64,000 bases of DNA from an uncultured Pseudomonadota bacterium (GCA_913061235.1 CAJXTB010000007.1:266047-330046); one strand, 5' to 3'. Numbered from the stretch's first letter, positions 1 through 10,200 are shown. The notes: generated from the letters alone by a model not told the origin. Made by a program: numbers and translations.

Positions 1-900
1 CATGAAGACCTCTTCGAGAGTGGGGTCTTGGCGTTCTAGGTAGCGTACGTGAATGTCGCGGTCGTGTAGATGGGCTGACAAGACGGCGAGGTCTGTGCCC
101 GTGGCCAGCTTGACCGTGATGTGGTTGGCGTCGTCGCTGAACTCGGAGTCGGCGACCACGGGAAGCTCGCGAAGCACGGTCGTTGCGCGCTTGTCGTCTG
201 TGGTCCGCAACCACACTTCCGCCTCGTCTCGGGCCATGTCCATGATGTCCTGGATACCGCCCTGAGCCACGATTTCGCCGCGCTCCATGATGGCGACACG
301 GGTACACACTTCGGCAAGCTCGGACAGGATGTGTGACGACAGCATGATGGTCTTGCCCATGCTCTGAAGCTCTTTGAGAATCTCTCGAATCTCAATGCGC
401 GCCCGTGGGTCGAGACCGCTGGCCGGTTCATCGAGAATCAGCACTTTCGGGTCGTGTACGAGGGTGCGGGCAAGGCTCAATCGCTGCTGCATGCCACGAG
501 ACAGTGAGTCGATCAGCGCGTCTTTCTTGTACGTCAGGTCTGTCAGGTCGAGCAAACTGCTGACGAGGCCCCTACGAGTCTTGCTCGGGATGCCGTAGGC
601 AGCGGCGAAGAAGTGTAGGTACTCGGTGACGGTCATGTCTCGGTACACACCGAAACTATCGGGCATGTAGCCCACGACTCCACGGATCTTGGCCTTGTCT
701 TTCCACACGCTGTGTCCGTCTACGAATGCGTCTCCGCTCGTGGGCTCCAGCAGGGTGGTCAAGATTCGAATGGTAGTGGTTTTACCAGCGCCATTTGGCC
801 CGATAAAGCCGAAGATGTCACCCTTCTCCACCTTTAGGTTGATTCCCTGCAGCGCGTTGAGCGAACCGTAGGTCTTCTTGAGGTCCGTGGTCTCAATCAT
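1..900 (-). CDS. ABC transporter ATP-binding protein (3' end outside the window)
   Basis: About 300 codons are visible, beginning at ATG 900-898 and still open at the left edge. The translation has a complete nucleotide-binding domain: Walker A GPNGAGKTTTI near residue 36, signature SRGMQQRLSLA, Walker B VLILDEPASGLDP, and the switch histidine in LSSHILSEL. The order and the text after the signature fit the CcmA/drug-export branch that partners ABC-2 permeases. The start overlaps the stop of the upstream auxiliary gene as ATGA (897-900), so the two are probably translationally coupled. With the double permease two genes upstream it would form one exporter. The substrate cannot be read from sequence. 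The C-terminal accessory region continues to the window edge without a stop. Confidence 0.93.
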   Translation of the reverse strand, partial: MIETTDLKKTYGSLNALQGINLKVEKGDIFGFIGPNGAGKTTTIRILTTLLEPTSGDAFVDGHSVWKDKAKIRGVVGYMPDSFGVYRDMTVTEYLHFFAAAYGIPSKTRRGLVSSLLDLTDLTYKKDALIDSLSRGMQQRLSLARTLVHDPKVLILDEPASGLDPRARIEIREILKELQSMGKTIMLSSHILSELAEVCTRVAIMERGEIVAQGGIQDIMDMARDEAEVWLRTTDDKRATTVLRELPVVADSEFSDDANHITVKLATGTDLAVLSAHLHDRDIHVRYLERQDPTLEEVFM

Positions 901-3140
901 GGGGCCTCCGCCACAGTGGGCGACATGTAGAGTGGAGTTCGGAGCACGGTATGTACGCGCTCAACAGGCGTCAGTCCGGTGAGCGTGAACTGCTCGTAGG
1001 GCTGACTGGCGATGCCGACGAGGCCGACTGGCGATTCGAGGGACAAGGTGCCGCCGTGGGTCTCTGGGTAGGTCGCGAGCATGCCCAAGGGAATGCGGTC
1101 GCCGACTTCCAAGTTGGCGAGGTTTGAGCCGCTCTGGCCGACCTGTGTGGCAATGCCTTCAAGGTCTGCGGATGGAACACTGAGCGTCTCGCTCTCGCCG
1201 TCGTCGAGGGCGCCCAGACTGATGTAGCGTCCGCGCGCGCGAATCTCGGCGCTGTCTAGGTCAATGCCCAGTCGGTTGGTGATGACCACGGTGGTGGCGT
1301 CTTGAACGGTGACGGTGACCGAGCCCGTGTTGGGGGCGGTCCACTCGGTCTGAACGTAGGCGAGTGACCAGGTCTGTGCGCGCCACTCGTAGAAGCCCGA
1401 GCCTTCATTGCTTCGGGTGCGGGCGTCTTGCACGAAGCCGCCATCTCCGACAGGCCGAACAACGGCGTCGTCGAAGCCGGAGGCGAGGGACAGATCGGTC
1501 TTCTTAGTGGAGAACACTCCAAGCCAGGTGTGGCCTCGCCACAGACCGGTGCCGGGCAGGACATCGACCACTTCGTAGCGGTTGACGATGGCCTGGGAGC
1601 CCTTGACGACGGATGTACCGACCAAAGCAATGGCGCTGAACACCGCGACCATCAAAGGGAAGGTCAGCCAGGTCCAGGGTTGTTTGCCGATGAGCTTCAA
1701 GGCGATGTAGTCGATGGGTCCAATGAGCATCAAGTAGACAACGGCGAACAGCGCGAGCCACGGCAATGGAAGGGGGGCCACTCCAGGAATGTCCGCGAGT
1801 AGCTCGCGCATCTTGGTCTGGAATGAGTCGCTGTCCGATGTGGTTGTGCCATAGCCATAGCCGTAGCCAAAGCCCATGTTTGACGACTGAGTGCTGTTGA
1901 GTCCAGCGACGGGCTGACAGCGCTCTGTGGGGCAGACGAGGCCCAGGCCAATGGCTAGGCGTGTGCCGCCTGTGACGAGTGCGTCTGCGTTCTTGGTGTC
2001 GTCGTACCGAGCGGCTCCCGAATAGGCGAACCACGACGCCATGTCGGAGGGGGCGAACTCATACCAGTCAACGGCCGCACCGTCTGGCGGGAGCCATAGG
2101 AGGTTGCGCCACAGTTGTTCTCGGCGAACGTCTGTGATCATAGGGCCAATCGACGGATCGACGGTAAGTGCGTGAACGCTACCAAGACCGTAGACGCCAG
2201 CGGTCCACACCGGACGTCCGTCGTCTGCCAGGGCCAAGACTTGTGGAGAGCGGTCGGCGTTGGTGGTCGGAAGTGCGGTCGCGATGGGGATGTTTGTCGT
2301 GCTTGCCGGGCTGTCTGAGACATCTGTCAGCCACTGGCTAATCGAACCATCGGCTTCGCCAATAAGCTCGATAGGCAGCACGTCTGCGAGGGCGCTGCCG
2401 TTCACTGCGGACCACGAATCGGTCACGGTGACGAGCAGGTTTCCGCCGCCTGCGGTCCAGGCGAGCAGTGCGTCGAGCTGGCCTGGAGTCAATGCTGCGG
2501 GATTGGCTTGCGGCCAGATAATCCAGTCCAGCGCCATCAAACCGGCGGACTTCTCGGGGATGTCGGCAACGGGAATGAGGCCACTGCGGACGGTCCTGCT
2601 GCCGTTGGCCAAGGGGCGTGCAGACAGACCAGGCACTGGGCCGTTCCACGCGTCTTGCAGGACAACGGTTCCCAGGCTGTCTTCGCCAATGACGCCAATG
2701 CCAACGTCATCGTCACCGAGCAACCGTACGGGGAAACTGCGCACGACAGAGTCTGGGCCCACGCTGACCGTGACGGTTCGCTCCCGTGAGCTGCTGCCGG
2801 CGCGCCACAACAGCTGGATGTCCTTACGTGACCCCTGTGGCAGGGCTACCTGGCGCGTGTACGACTGGGTTCCGCTGTCGGTGCTTTCGCGTTCAGTCAT
2901 GCTGACCGTGGCGTCTGTCGAGTCGGCACCGTTGGCGAGGGTGACGCGGATAGTTGCCCACTCGCCTTGGCGAATGATGCCGTCGGCGATGGGGTGAATG
3001 CCCATGCGGATTTCTCCGGGCACCACAAGAACCGGCTTGTCGGTCTCTTCGGTGTCCGAGTCGACGTCGGGGTCGTCTTGGGCCTGCGCATTGAGCGCGA
3101 ATAGACCAAGGAACAACGCTGTGAACCACTTCATTGCCAT
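897..3140 (-). CDS. GldG/GATase-like auxiliary membrane protein of the ABC exporter
   Basis: Protein of 747 residues starting at ATG 3140, chosen over an in-frame TTG at 3161 because GAAGG lies about ten bases upstream of the ATG. A signal peptide (MAMKWFTALFLGLFALNAQA) leads into a long extracytoplasmic part. The stretch with WIIWPQANPAALTPGQ followed by GGGNLLVTV resembles the glutamine-amidotransferase-like fold seen in auxiliary proteins beside ABC-2 exporters. Two membrane segments lie at roughly residues 458-480 and 487-508, followed by about 240 residues of beta-rich sequence. It sits between the permease gene (28 bases upstream) and the ATPase gene (ATGA overlap), so a role as an exporter accessory is likely. 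No catalytic triad was recognised. The exact family is uncertain. Confidence 0.8.
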   Translation of the reverse strand: MAMKWFTALFLGLFALNAQAQDDPDVDSDTEETDKPVLVVPGEIRMGIHPIADGIIRQGEWATIRVTLANGADSTDATVSMTERESTDSGTQSYTRQVALPQGSRKDIQLLWRAGSSSRERTVTVSVGPDSVVRSFPVRLLGDDDVGIGVIGEDSLGTVVLQDAWNGPVPGLSARPLANGSRTVRSGLIPVADIPEKSAGLMALDWIIWPQANPAALTPGQLDALLAWTAGGGNLLVTVTDSWSAVNGSALADVLPIELIGEADGSISQWLTDVSDSPASTTNIPIATALPTTNADRSPQVLALADDGRPVWTAGVYGLGSVHALTVDPSIGPMITDVRREQLWRNLLWLPPDGAAVDWYEFAPSDMASWFAYSGAARYDDTKNADALVTGGTRLAIGLGLVCPTERCQPVAGLNSTQSSNMGFGYGYGYGTTTSDSDSFQTKMRELLADIPGVAPLPLPWLALFAVVYLMLIGPIDYIALKLIGKQPWTWLTFPLMVAVFSAIALVGTSVVKGSQAIVNRYEVVDVLPGTGLWRGHTWLGVFSTKKTDLSLASGFDDAVVRPVGDGGFVQDARTRSNEGSGFYEWRAQTWSLAYVQTEWTAPNTGSVTVTVQDATTVVITNRLGIDLDSAEIRARGRYISLGALDDGESETLSVPSADLEGIATQVGQSGSNLANLEVGDRIPLGMLATYPETHGGTLSLESPVGLVGIASQPYEQFTLTGLTPVERVHTVLRTPLYMSPTVAEAP

Positions 3141-3168
3141 GGGTGAGCAACCTTCGTACAACGAGTCA

Positions 3169-5010
3169 TTACAGCGTTCCCCACTTGCGTAGCCGGACGG
3201 CCATGAACAAGAGCAACATCACCGCCATGCTGAACCACGCGCCCGTCGACAGAATCATTTCCCACCAAGTCGGTGTGGCAACGAGAACGGGGATGATCAG
3301 CCGGAAGGGGACAGACAACCAAGGGTATGGCGTCAAGAGTAGGCAGATAACGGGGGGGATGAACAGGGTGGCGCTCATGAAGCCCAGCGCGACTGGCTGA
3401 GCGGCGCGTGGATTGCGCAAGCGCATGGCCAAGAACATGGTCATGGCAATGACCCACATCCACTGGGCAACCACCCAGAAGCAGGCCAGGAAGGCCACAA
3501 CCATTGCCGATGTCATGGTGCGGCCATTGGTGACCATCTGGAGGTGCGGCACGCCGACGATGATGAGCGGAAAGCTGACGGCGAGGAGGGTGAAGGACGG
3601 GGCGGCAATGCCCACGAACTTGCCCAGGATGATGCGCCAGGTGGACAGTGTGGTGGTCAGCAAGATCTGTAGAGTGCCGGAACGACGCTCGACATCAATG
3701 GCGCTGGACGCCATCCACAACGTCAACACAAGCGCCGCAGCAGCGTTCAAGGCGCCAACGGTCAGCAGGCCACCGGGCACAATCCAGAAGCCGGTCTGGA
3801 ACACGCCGAGCAGGGCCAGGAACCACATTGTGACGGCAGGCAGGATGACCTTCCATGCCGCGGGGCGAATGGAGCGCCACATCACCGGGTTGTTCCACAC
3901 GCGGACTGTCTTGCCGCGGCGCTTGCGGTCCGCTTGGCTGGTACGACCGGACAACAGGTCGTCGCCCATCATGACCAGGTCCATGCCCACGCGCAGGTAC
4001 AGCCAGGTGCAGCCAAGGAGGACCATGACGCACCAGACCCAAACGACCGAACGGCTGACGCCCATGATGGCCAAGTTGGCGTACCAGGGCAGGCCGTTGG
4101 GGCTTGAGTTTGAGGCCATGGCAAACCACGCGCCACCGATGGCTGGCGGCAAGATGACCAGCATGACGAGGACGATGGCCGCCCACAAGATGCCAATCGG
4201 CCATGCGCCCCACAGCGAACGCGAGAAGTACGACCGTAGACGCGCTCTCGCGATGCGCAGAGCGAACAGGCGCGCGCCGAGAACGAACGTGACCGCCACA
4301 ACTGGCATGTACGACAGGATGGGCAGCATGGCCCACCAGTTCTGCGCTGTGGTGCCTAGTAGCGGGCTGAAGTGGGCGAATGCGCGCCAGTCTAGGACCA
4401 ACAATCCGTACAGCAGCGGCATGAGCAGGTACGCGGTCGCGGCGTAGCCAATGGATGCCAGGGTTGCGAGCACTGGACTTCGGGTGAACAAGGCGAAGAA
4501 CCCGCCGAGCATTCCAAGCAAGACTACCGTCAACATGGCGTGTGAGGTCACAGCAATGACCTCAACCACCGACACGCCGCCGAGTGACACCACCATGCCG
4601 AGCACCGGTAGGGCGCCCAAGATGACGGTCAGCAAGGTCAGCACGCGTCCGGTGACCTTGGCACCGAGAATCTGCTTGGGCGACAAGTAGGTCAGCGCGA
4701 GCAGGTCCATTGTGGCCTCTTCGCGCTCTTCAATGATGGCCTGGGACACCGCGAACGGTGCAATCAGCGTGGCCAGCAACACCTGAATGACCGCGAAGGC
4801 CACGAACATGTAGCGTCCGAGCTCTCCGAGGTTGGATGGGTCCATCGCGGCCTGTTCGACGTTCGTGACCGCCCAGATACTCGCGAGCACCATGGCGAGC
4901 AACGCGGCCGAGAACCCAGTGCGTAGCGCATAGGTCTGCCACCGGCGGGAGGCGCGTGCGGCGTCGCGGAACAAGATGGCAGCGGAGGCTCCGCTCTTTT
5001 CTTTAGCCAT
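3169..5010 (-). CDS. Double ABC-2 type permease
   Basis: Protein of 613 residues with about twelve hydrophobic segments. It contains the ABC-2 coupling signature twice: EEREEATMDLLALTYLS near residue 95 in the first half, and ERRSGTLQILLTTTLS near residue 440 in the second. Each is followed by a Gly-Lys pair (GAK, LGK) and a membrane helix, so this looks like two ABC-2 permease halves fused in one chain, enough for a complete transmembrane unit with one ATPase dimer. The start is ATG 5010. Upstream, between this gene and the VWA gene, lies heptad element A. Substrate unknown; ABC-2 systems export lipids, polysaccharides or drugs, or support gliding-type machinery. Confidence 0.88.
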   Translation of the reverse strand: MAKEKSGASAAILFRDAARASRRWQTYALRTGFSAALLAMVLASIWAVTNVEQAAMDPSNLGELGRYMFVAFAVIQVLLATLIAPFAVSQAIIEEREEATMDLLALTYLSPKQILGAKVTGRVLTLLTVILGALPVLGMVVSLGGVSVVEVIAVTSHAMLTVVLLGMLGGFFALFTRSPVLATLASIGYAATAYLLMPLLYGLLVLDWRAFAHFSPLLGTTAQNWWAMLPILSYMPVVAVTFVLGARLFALRIARARLRSYFSRSLWGAWPIGILWAAIVLVMLVILPPAIGGAWFAMASNSSPNGLPWYANLAIMGVSRSVVWVWCVMVLLGCTWLYLRVGMDLVMMGDDLLSGRTSQADRKRRGKTVRVWNNPVMWRSIRPAAWKVILPAVTMWFLALLGVFQTGFWIVPGGLLTVGALNAAAALVLTLWMASSAIDVERRSGTLQILLTTTLSTWRIILGKFVGIAAPSFTLLAVSFPLIIVGVPHLQMVTNGRTMTSAMVVAFLACFWVVAQWMWVIAMTMFLAMRLRNPRAAQPVALGFMSATLFIPPVICLLLTPYPWLSVPFRLIIPVLVATPTWWEMILSTGAWFSMAVMLLLFMAVRLRKWGTL

Positions 5011-5057
5011 TTTCGGCGCGCTTTTGGGCGTAGCTATTGAGTTCGGTGGCTCGAGAG

Positions 5058-5233
5058 TTCAGAGGACAGAGGTCAGAAGTCAGAGCAACCGGCTTGCGCC
5101 GGGTGCGTGCTTCGCTGGCCGTCTTTTTTCGGTTCTGCACGGGAGCTTCTACACCGATGAAACAGGCGAGCCTAGCCGTGAATCGCTGGCGCCGCGAGGC
5201 GTCCGCTCTGACATCTGATGTCTGACCTCTGAC
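5058..5233. repeat. Heptad-armed palindromic element, copy A (176 bp, no cargo)
   Basis: The left arm (5058-5085) is four heptads TTCAGAG, GACAGAG, GTCAGAA, GTCAGAG. The right arm (5206-5233) is the inverted form CTCTGAC, ATCTGAT, GTCTGAC, CTCTGAC. Inside the left arm is the hairpin-forming CAACCGGCTTGCGCCGGGTG, and inside the right arm is TCGCTGGCGCCG. Both inner sequences recur in copies B and C. The central ~80 bases are unrelated to the gene carried by copy C, so this looks like an internally deleted copy. It occupies the junction between the VWA and ABC-permease genes. Confidence 0.88.
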
Positions 5234-5271
5234 CTCCCGAACGGCGGAAATCTCTGGCATTCCGGTAATCA

Positions 5272-8073
5272 TCACTTGTCATCCATCTTGTCGCGCGCCT
5301 TCTTGCGTGCCGCGAGCAGACGACCAGCGTAGCTCGTTGGGTCGACAATTTCTGGCTCTGGGAACGAGGCCTCCTCTGGCTCGACCTCTACGACCTCTGC
5401 AACGCCCGTTGCACTGCGCTCCGTCTTCTTGACCCGCTTGACCTTTCGGAATTGTCGCTGACCCTTGGCTCCCTGGGTGACGACTCGGGCAACGGCGGAC
5501 ACCGGACCTCGAGGGGTCAGTCCGAGCCGGCGTACGGCGACGTCGAACAGGAAGACGAACGGGAGGAGAAGCAGCAGCCATGGCCACAGCGGATGGGGGA
5601 CCATGCGTGGCGACGGAGGCCGGGCGAAGACGGATGCGGGATCTGTCAGTACGCCGCCACCACCGAGGCGTCCGAGCTCTTGGGCGAGTGCACGACCCGC
5701 ACCCCGTGGGCGGTACTCGGGGGAGTAGGGCTGGACGGCTTCGGTGACGGCCTGTCCAACAACCTCGTCGCCGCTCTCGAGCTGCACACCCACCAACCAA
5801 GAGCCGTCTTGGTCGACCGTTGTGATGGCTTGGTAGCGACCGGGAGCAATCTGACGGAGTTCGACCGGACGAACCGAGAGGTCGGGTGCCACAATGCGGG
5901 CTTCGCCGGTGAGGAAGTTGCGGAAGTTGCCGTTCACGTCGAAGGCGTCAATGGTGATGATGAGCTCACCGTCGCGAATCTCAGAGACCATGTCGAGGTT
6001 GGCGTCGTCTCCGGTACCGGCGGCCCATCGGACAATCTGCGTCCAGAAGCGGGTGTACTCAGGTGTGGCGACCCAGCGACCCGACCAGCGTGGCTTCACA
6101 TCACTTGTGAAGGCGACGGAGCGGCCTAGGCCGTAGCGCCAGTGTGCGAGAAGCGGGGCTTCGTGCTCGTCATCAGGAACAGTGAGTGCCACGGTCGCGC
6201 GACGCTTGGCTTCGGTGCCGACGTAGCCCTGAAACACCGGCAGGTCGTTGGTGGTGATGCCGCGAAGTAGGTCGGATGGCGAGCGGAATTGAGGGCGGAC
6301 AGGCTCTTCAATGAGGAAGGACCGGCTCGCGAGCATGGTCTCACGCGTAAAGATGGCCGGAATCGCGTTCGGGTCGGTCACCAAGTAGTACGAGCCACCT
6401 CCCCACTGGGCGAAGTTCTCCATGGTCACTCGGTCGGCGTATCCGCCGATAGCTACGGTACTAACGGTCACGCCTGATGCCACGGCACCTTCGATGAGAG
6501 TCTGGTAGTCAGCAGGGCTGGTCATGCCATCGGACAGAATAATCGCGTGCTTTAAGGCAGCATCTGTCGCATTTAGGCCGCGGATGGAGCGGTCCAGCGC
6601 AGGGTAGATGTCAGTGCCGCCGCCGACTCGCAGCGTGCCGATTGTGTCAATGACAGACTGGCGTTCGGTCATCTCGGTCAGCGGAACAATCCACGCGGCC
6701 GAGTGGTCGAAGCCGATAACGCCGAGCATGTCCCGCTCGCTCAACAACTCTGCCGTGAGAACACCGGCTTCTTTGGCCATCTCCATTGGGGCGCCGGACA
6801 TGGAGCAGCTCTTGTCGATAGCCATGGCCATTGCCATCTTCGGGAAGCGCGTCTTGTCTTTGATGTCCATGTTCAGCGGCAGCGCTTCTTCGATAGGCGT
6901 GTCGTAGTAGCCACCGAGGCCGAAGCTCTGGTCACCGCCGACCATGATGAACCCGCGGCCCAAGTCGCGCACGTAGCTCTGGATGGCTTCTTGCTGGCGC
7001 GTGGTGAGCATGTACGCTGGCACATCACTGAAGATGACGGCTTCGTAGGGGCGCAGACCGGACAGTCCAGCGGGTAGCTGTTCGGGAGGGATGACGTCGA
7101 CGTTCAGGCCCTCGCCACGAAGAGCGGTCGACAAGTGGTTGGACTGGCCAATGTAGCCTTCGACGTACAGAACGCGTGAGCGACCGGTGACCTGGACCGT
7201 GGAGATGACCTGGTTGTTCTGCGGGACCACATCTGCGGAAGGGTCGTCGACGGTCAGCGTGGCGCGGTAGCGGTACAGGCCGCTCTCGTCGGCTTCTTGG
7301 CGGAAGGTGAAGACGTCTGCACGCTCGCCGCCGAGCTCTACAGGCACCTCGCCCATGTACTCGTCGTTGCGGTACATGCGGAGCTTGCCGGTGGTCGGAA
7401 TGGAGGAGCGGGCGACAACGCGGACGTCGTATGCTGCACCTTCGTCGACTCGTGCGGGCGCTAGGATGTCCTCCAGCAGGGCGTCTGCTCCGCCGGTCGT
7501 GGTGAGCGGCAGGACTGCAATCTCCAGGTCTGCGCCTGCGGTCAGCAGCGCTTGCGTGCCGACGTCTCCACGGGTCTCTTCGCCGTCCGTCAGCACCACG
7601 ATTCGGCGTGCACGGTCGGCGGGAAGCAGTGCGGATGCCAGGCGTACGCCGGCCGCAATGTCGGTTTGGTGTGGCGACGGTGCGGACTCAAGACCTTGAA
7701 GGTCGACCTCTTCGCGTGGCTCCATCTCAACGAGTGCGTCAGCACCGAACACGACGACACCCACGAGGTCGTCGGCCTCGCGGTGTTGCAGCGAGTCGCG
7801 CATGAACTGGAGCGCCTGGCGCTGGCCGCCAATGTCGATGCTGGCCGATTGGTCGACAACAAACATGACCGCCAAGGCGTCGACCGGCTTGTTGCGGGTC
7901 AGACCTGCGAGGGCCATCACAAGGAGAAGCAGCAGGAAAGAGCGTACACTTGCGGCGAACAAGCGACGGACCAGGGCGGCTTTGCGCTTGCTGTAGATGG
8001 CGAGGCCGAAGATTGGCAGCACCAACAGCAGCAGGAACAGAAACTCAGGGCGTTCGAAGGACAGCGACATCAT
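5272..8073 (-). CDS. Large membrane protein with two VWA domains and a glutamine-amidotransferase-like domain
   Basis: Protein of 933 residues starting at ATG 8073, which overlaps the upstream stop as ATGA; an adjacent ATG at 8070 is also possible. Two N-terminal membrane helices are followed by a first VWA domain with MIDAS DQSAS (about residue 75). A GATase-like Rossmann segment covers about 300-390 (RVLYVEGYIGQSNHL, then FIMVGGDQSFGLGGY). A second VWA domain starts near residue 411 with MIDAS DKSCS and continues with GGGTDIYPAL. A membrane helix lies near 821-851, followed by a charged, probably cytoplasmic tail. The architecture matches the large VWA protein often found beside BatA-type VWA, DUF58 and MoxR genes. 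The MIDAS residues suggest metal-dependent protein binding. The assembly it serves is unknown. Confidence 0.88.
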   Translation of the reverse strand: MMSLSFERPEFLFLLLLVLPIFGLAIYSKRKAALVRRLFAASVRSFLLLLLVMALAGLTRNKPVDALAVMFVVDQSASIDIGGQRQALQFMRDSLQHREADDLVGVVVFGADALVEMEPREEVDLQGLESAPSPHQTDIAAGVRLASALLPADRARRIVVLTDGEETRGDVGTQALLTAGADLEIAVLPLTTTGGADALLEDILAPARVDEGAAYDVRVVARSSIPTTGKLRMYRNDEYMGEVPVELGGERADVFTFRQEADESGLYRYRATLTVDDPSADVVPQNNQVISTVQVTGRSRVLYVEGYIGQSNHLSTALRGEGLNVDVIPPEQLPAGLSGLRPYEAVIFSDVPAYMLTTRQQEAIQSYVRDLGRGFIMVGGDQSFGLGGYYDTPIEEALPLNMDIKDKTRFPKMAMAMAIDKSCSMSGAPMEMAKEAGVLTAELLSERDMLGVIGFDHSAAWIVPLTEMTERQSVIDTIGTLRVGGGTDIYPALDRSIRGLNATDAALKHAIILSDGMTSPADYQTLIEGAVASGVTVSTVAIGGYADRVTMENFAQWGGGSYYLVTDPNAIPAIFTRETMLASRSFLIEEPVRPQFRSPSDLLRGITTNDLPVFQGYVGTEAKRRATVALTVPDDEHEAPLLAHWRYGLGRSVAFTSDVKPRWSGRWVATPEYTRFWTQIVRWAAGTGDDANLDMVSEIRDGELIITIDAFDVNGNFRNFLTGEARIVAPDLSVRPVELRQIAPGRYQAITTVDQDGSWLVGVQLESGDEVVGQAVTEAVQPYSPEYRPRGAGRALAQELGRLGGGGVLTDPASVFARPPSPRMVPHPLWPWLLLLLPFVFLFDVAVRRLGLTPRGPVSAVARVVTQGAKGQRQFRKVKRVKKTERSATGVAEVVEVEPEEASFPEPEIVDPTSYAGRLLAARKKARDKMDDK

Positions 8074-9923
8074 GCGGCCCGCCTGCGGTTGTAGGCGAAC
8101 CACTCAATGAACAGTGCGACAATGCCGAGCGCTAAAAGCCAGCGCCACAGCTCACGTCGGCCGGCGGTCGCTCCCACGCTTGCCTGAACGACCGAGTCGG
8201 CCAGGACCAAGTCAGGCCTCGGGCCAATCTCTGATTCGTCGGGTGAGAGCAGGTTGGCTGCGAAGGCGGAACGGACAGCGCCAATGCGCAGCTCGTACAC
8301 ACCGACCTTGCTGGTGTCGCGGACGCGCAGAAGGTTGTCGGACACCTGTACATCGATGTCGTTGCCGTCTGGACCGATGACCCGAACGCTCTCGAGTGGT
8401 GTGTCGTCGGGTAAGCGTCGGACAAATGGGGAGCCGGTCGGAATGGCCTGTGCGGCTTCTCCGGTCGAGCTGTTCTCGGTGAGCCAGCCCACTGCGTTGA
8501 GTAGGGTCACTGGCCAGGCCACACGCAAGGGAAGGTCGCTGCGCAGCGGGTCGAAGGCCAGCTGAACAACGCGGCCTCCTGCGACTTCACCCGCCAAGAC
8601 CAAGGGGCCCTGGTCGGAATCTACGATGGCGACGAGGTTGCGGTTGTCGGTCACCTGTTGGCTGCGGGAGATGATGATCTGGTCCCACTCTACGAAGCGC
8701 AAGACCGGATGGGTGCGACGCCAGCCGAGTACCAGAGGGTTGCGGACTTCGTCTGCAAACTCAACCTTGCTGCCGGGAAGGGGGCCTAGGATGAGCACGT
8801 TGCGCCCTTCGAGGCCGTCGGGAACATTGCCGTTTGCAAAGACGATGGCGTCCGAGTTGTCGAGGATTGTGGCGGGAATGGGGCCGGGCGCGAAGCGTCG
8901 GAGGGTGACCCGTGGGTCGGCCTGAAGTGCACGCGCGGTCAGGGAATCGCCGCCAATGAGCGTGATGCGACGCTGCGACAAGCGGGCCAGCGCCAACCAG
9001 GCGGTGTTGTCGGCCTCTAGGTAGTCGTCGTCTGCGGCGAGGGTGACCTTGATGGTTCCGGACCGGTCGCCGCCGACGTCAAAGACGAATGAGACGGGCG
9101 TGTCGGGTGGAAGGGTCTCGCTGCGAAGGCCAATGAGCTCACCGTCTAAGTACACTTCGACGGTTCCTTCTTGGTCGTCTCCACCGTAGTTCTGGGCGGT
9201 GACGAACAGCTGGCGCTCCAGCTCAGACGACGGCGAACGGCGAAGGTCCACGGCCACAATCGCGGCGTTGTCATCGCTGCGTCCAACAGGGACGAAGGTG
9301 ACTTCTGCACCGCCAGTAGGCACATCTGCCAGGGAGTCGGCACCACCGTCGGACAAGACCACAACCTCAACACCGGGACGGGAGCGAGCCATGGAGACGG
9401 CCAGCTGCACGCCTTCGCGCAGTGCACCGCGTGCCTCGGAGGCTACCAACGCATCGAGCCCACTATGCAGGGCTGACTTGTCGCGGGTGAACGGGACGGT
9501 GACCTCGGTCCGCGGACCGGCAACGATGAGCATGCCTTCGTCGGACGAACTCATGGAGCTCACAAGGTCGTGCGCGCGCTCAACAGCGTTGCCCAAGCGG
9601 GTCGGAGAGACGTCTTCGGCGCCCATGGATGCCGAGGTGTCGACGACGACCACGAGTGAGCGCGCCAGGGGGGCGTCGCTGGTCATGTACGGTCGGGACA
9701 GGGCCAAGACCAGCAGCAGCAACGCGAGCAGCTGGAGCAACAGCATGAGGTTGCGACGGAACCGCTCGAAGGGACTCGCGAGCTGTTCGGACTTCTGGAA
9801 CTGCTGCCACAGCAGAAGGGACGGAACCTTGACCTTCTTGCGGCGAAGCTTCAGGAAGTACATCGCCACCAATGGAATGGCGAGGGCGCCGGCGGCGAGG
9901 CCGAGGGGTGCGAGGAAGTTCAT
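8070..9923 (-). CDS. BatA-like protein with N-terminal membrane domain and VWA domain
   Basis: Protein of 617 residues beginning MNFLAPLGLAAGALAIPLV, the typical start of the aerotolerance-regulator N-terminal (BatA) family, with FLKLRRKK after the first helix. A second helix (residues about 59-77) leads to a VWA domain with a complete MIDAS motif DTSAS near residue 91 and LSDGGADS further on. A C-terminal helix closes the chain (about residues 590-610), so the VWA and the later beta-rich region are probably periplasmic. The start has GAGGAA four bases upstream. Its stop overlaps the next gene's start. Known relatives act with MoxR chaperones, but their molecular task is poorly understood. 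Confidence 0.9.
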   Translation of the reverse strand: MNFLAPLGLAAGALAIPLVAMYFLKLRRKKVKVPSLLLWQQFQKSEQLASPFERFRRNLMLLLQLLALLLLVLALSRPYMTSDAPLARSLVVVVDTSASMGAEDVSPTRLGNAVERAHDLVSSMSSSDEGMLIVAGPRTEVTVPFTRDKSALHSGLDALVASEARGALREGVQLAVSMARSRPGVEVVVLSDGGADSLADVPTGGAEVTFVPVGRSDDNAAIVAVDLRRSPSSELERQLFVTAQNYGGDDQEGTVEVYLDGELIGLRSETLPPDTPVSFVFDVGGDRSGTIKVTLAADDDYLEADNTAWLALARLSQRRITLIGGDSLTARALQADPRVTLRRFAPGPIPATILDNSDAIVFANGNVPDGLEGRNVLILGPLPGSKVEFADEVRNPLVLGWRRTHPVLRFVEWDQIIISRSQQVTDNRNLVAIVDSDQGPLVLAGEVAGGRVVQLAFDPLRSDLPLRVAWPVTLLNAVGWLTENSSTGEAAQAIPTGSPFVRRLPDDTPLESVRVIGPDGNDIDVQVSDNLLRVRDTSKVGVYELRIGAVRSAFAANLLSPDESEIGPRPDLVLADSVVQASVGATAGRRELWRWLLALGIVALFIEWFAYNRRRAA

Positions 9924-9977
9924 GGCGTTCCTCGCTCTTCGTCATTCTCGTCGAAGATGTTCTTGGCGATTTGAGAA

Positions 9978-10160
9978 GTCAGAAGACAGATTTCAGAGGT
10001 CAGAGCAACCGGCTTGCGCCGGGTGCGTGTGGAGACCGCCAGAAGAGCGCAGCGTTCATGCAGAAGTAAGCTCGCTAGCTTTGGGTAGGAATCCCAATCT
10101 CCTCGCTGGCGCCGAAGGGCGCACGCTCTGACGTCTGACGTCTGACCTCTGACATCCGAC
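9978..10160. repeat. Heptad-armed palindromic element, copy B (183 bp, no cargo)
   Basis: Left arm heptads GTCAGAA, GACAGAT, TTCAGAG, GTCAGAG (9978-10005). Right arm heptads CTCTGAC, GTCTGAC, GTCTGAC, CTCTGAC, ATCCGAC (10126-10160). The inner left sequence CAACCGGCTTGCGCCGGGTG is identical to copy A and in the same orientation. The inner right sequence CTCGCTGGCGCCG also matches. The centre is different from copy A and has no open frame of note. It lies between the DUF58 gene and the BatA-like gene. Confidence 0.88.
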
Positions 10161-10200
10161 CTACGACGCTGTCCGCCACCATTGTTCTCTGTTTGTCGCA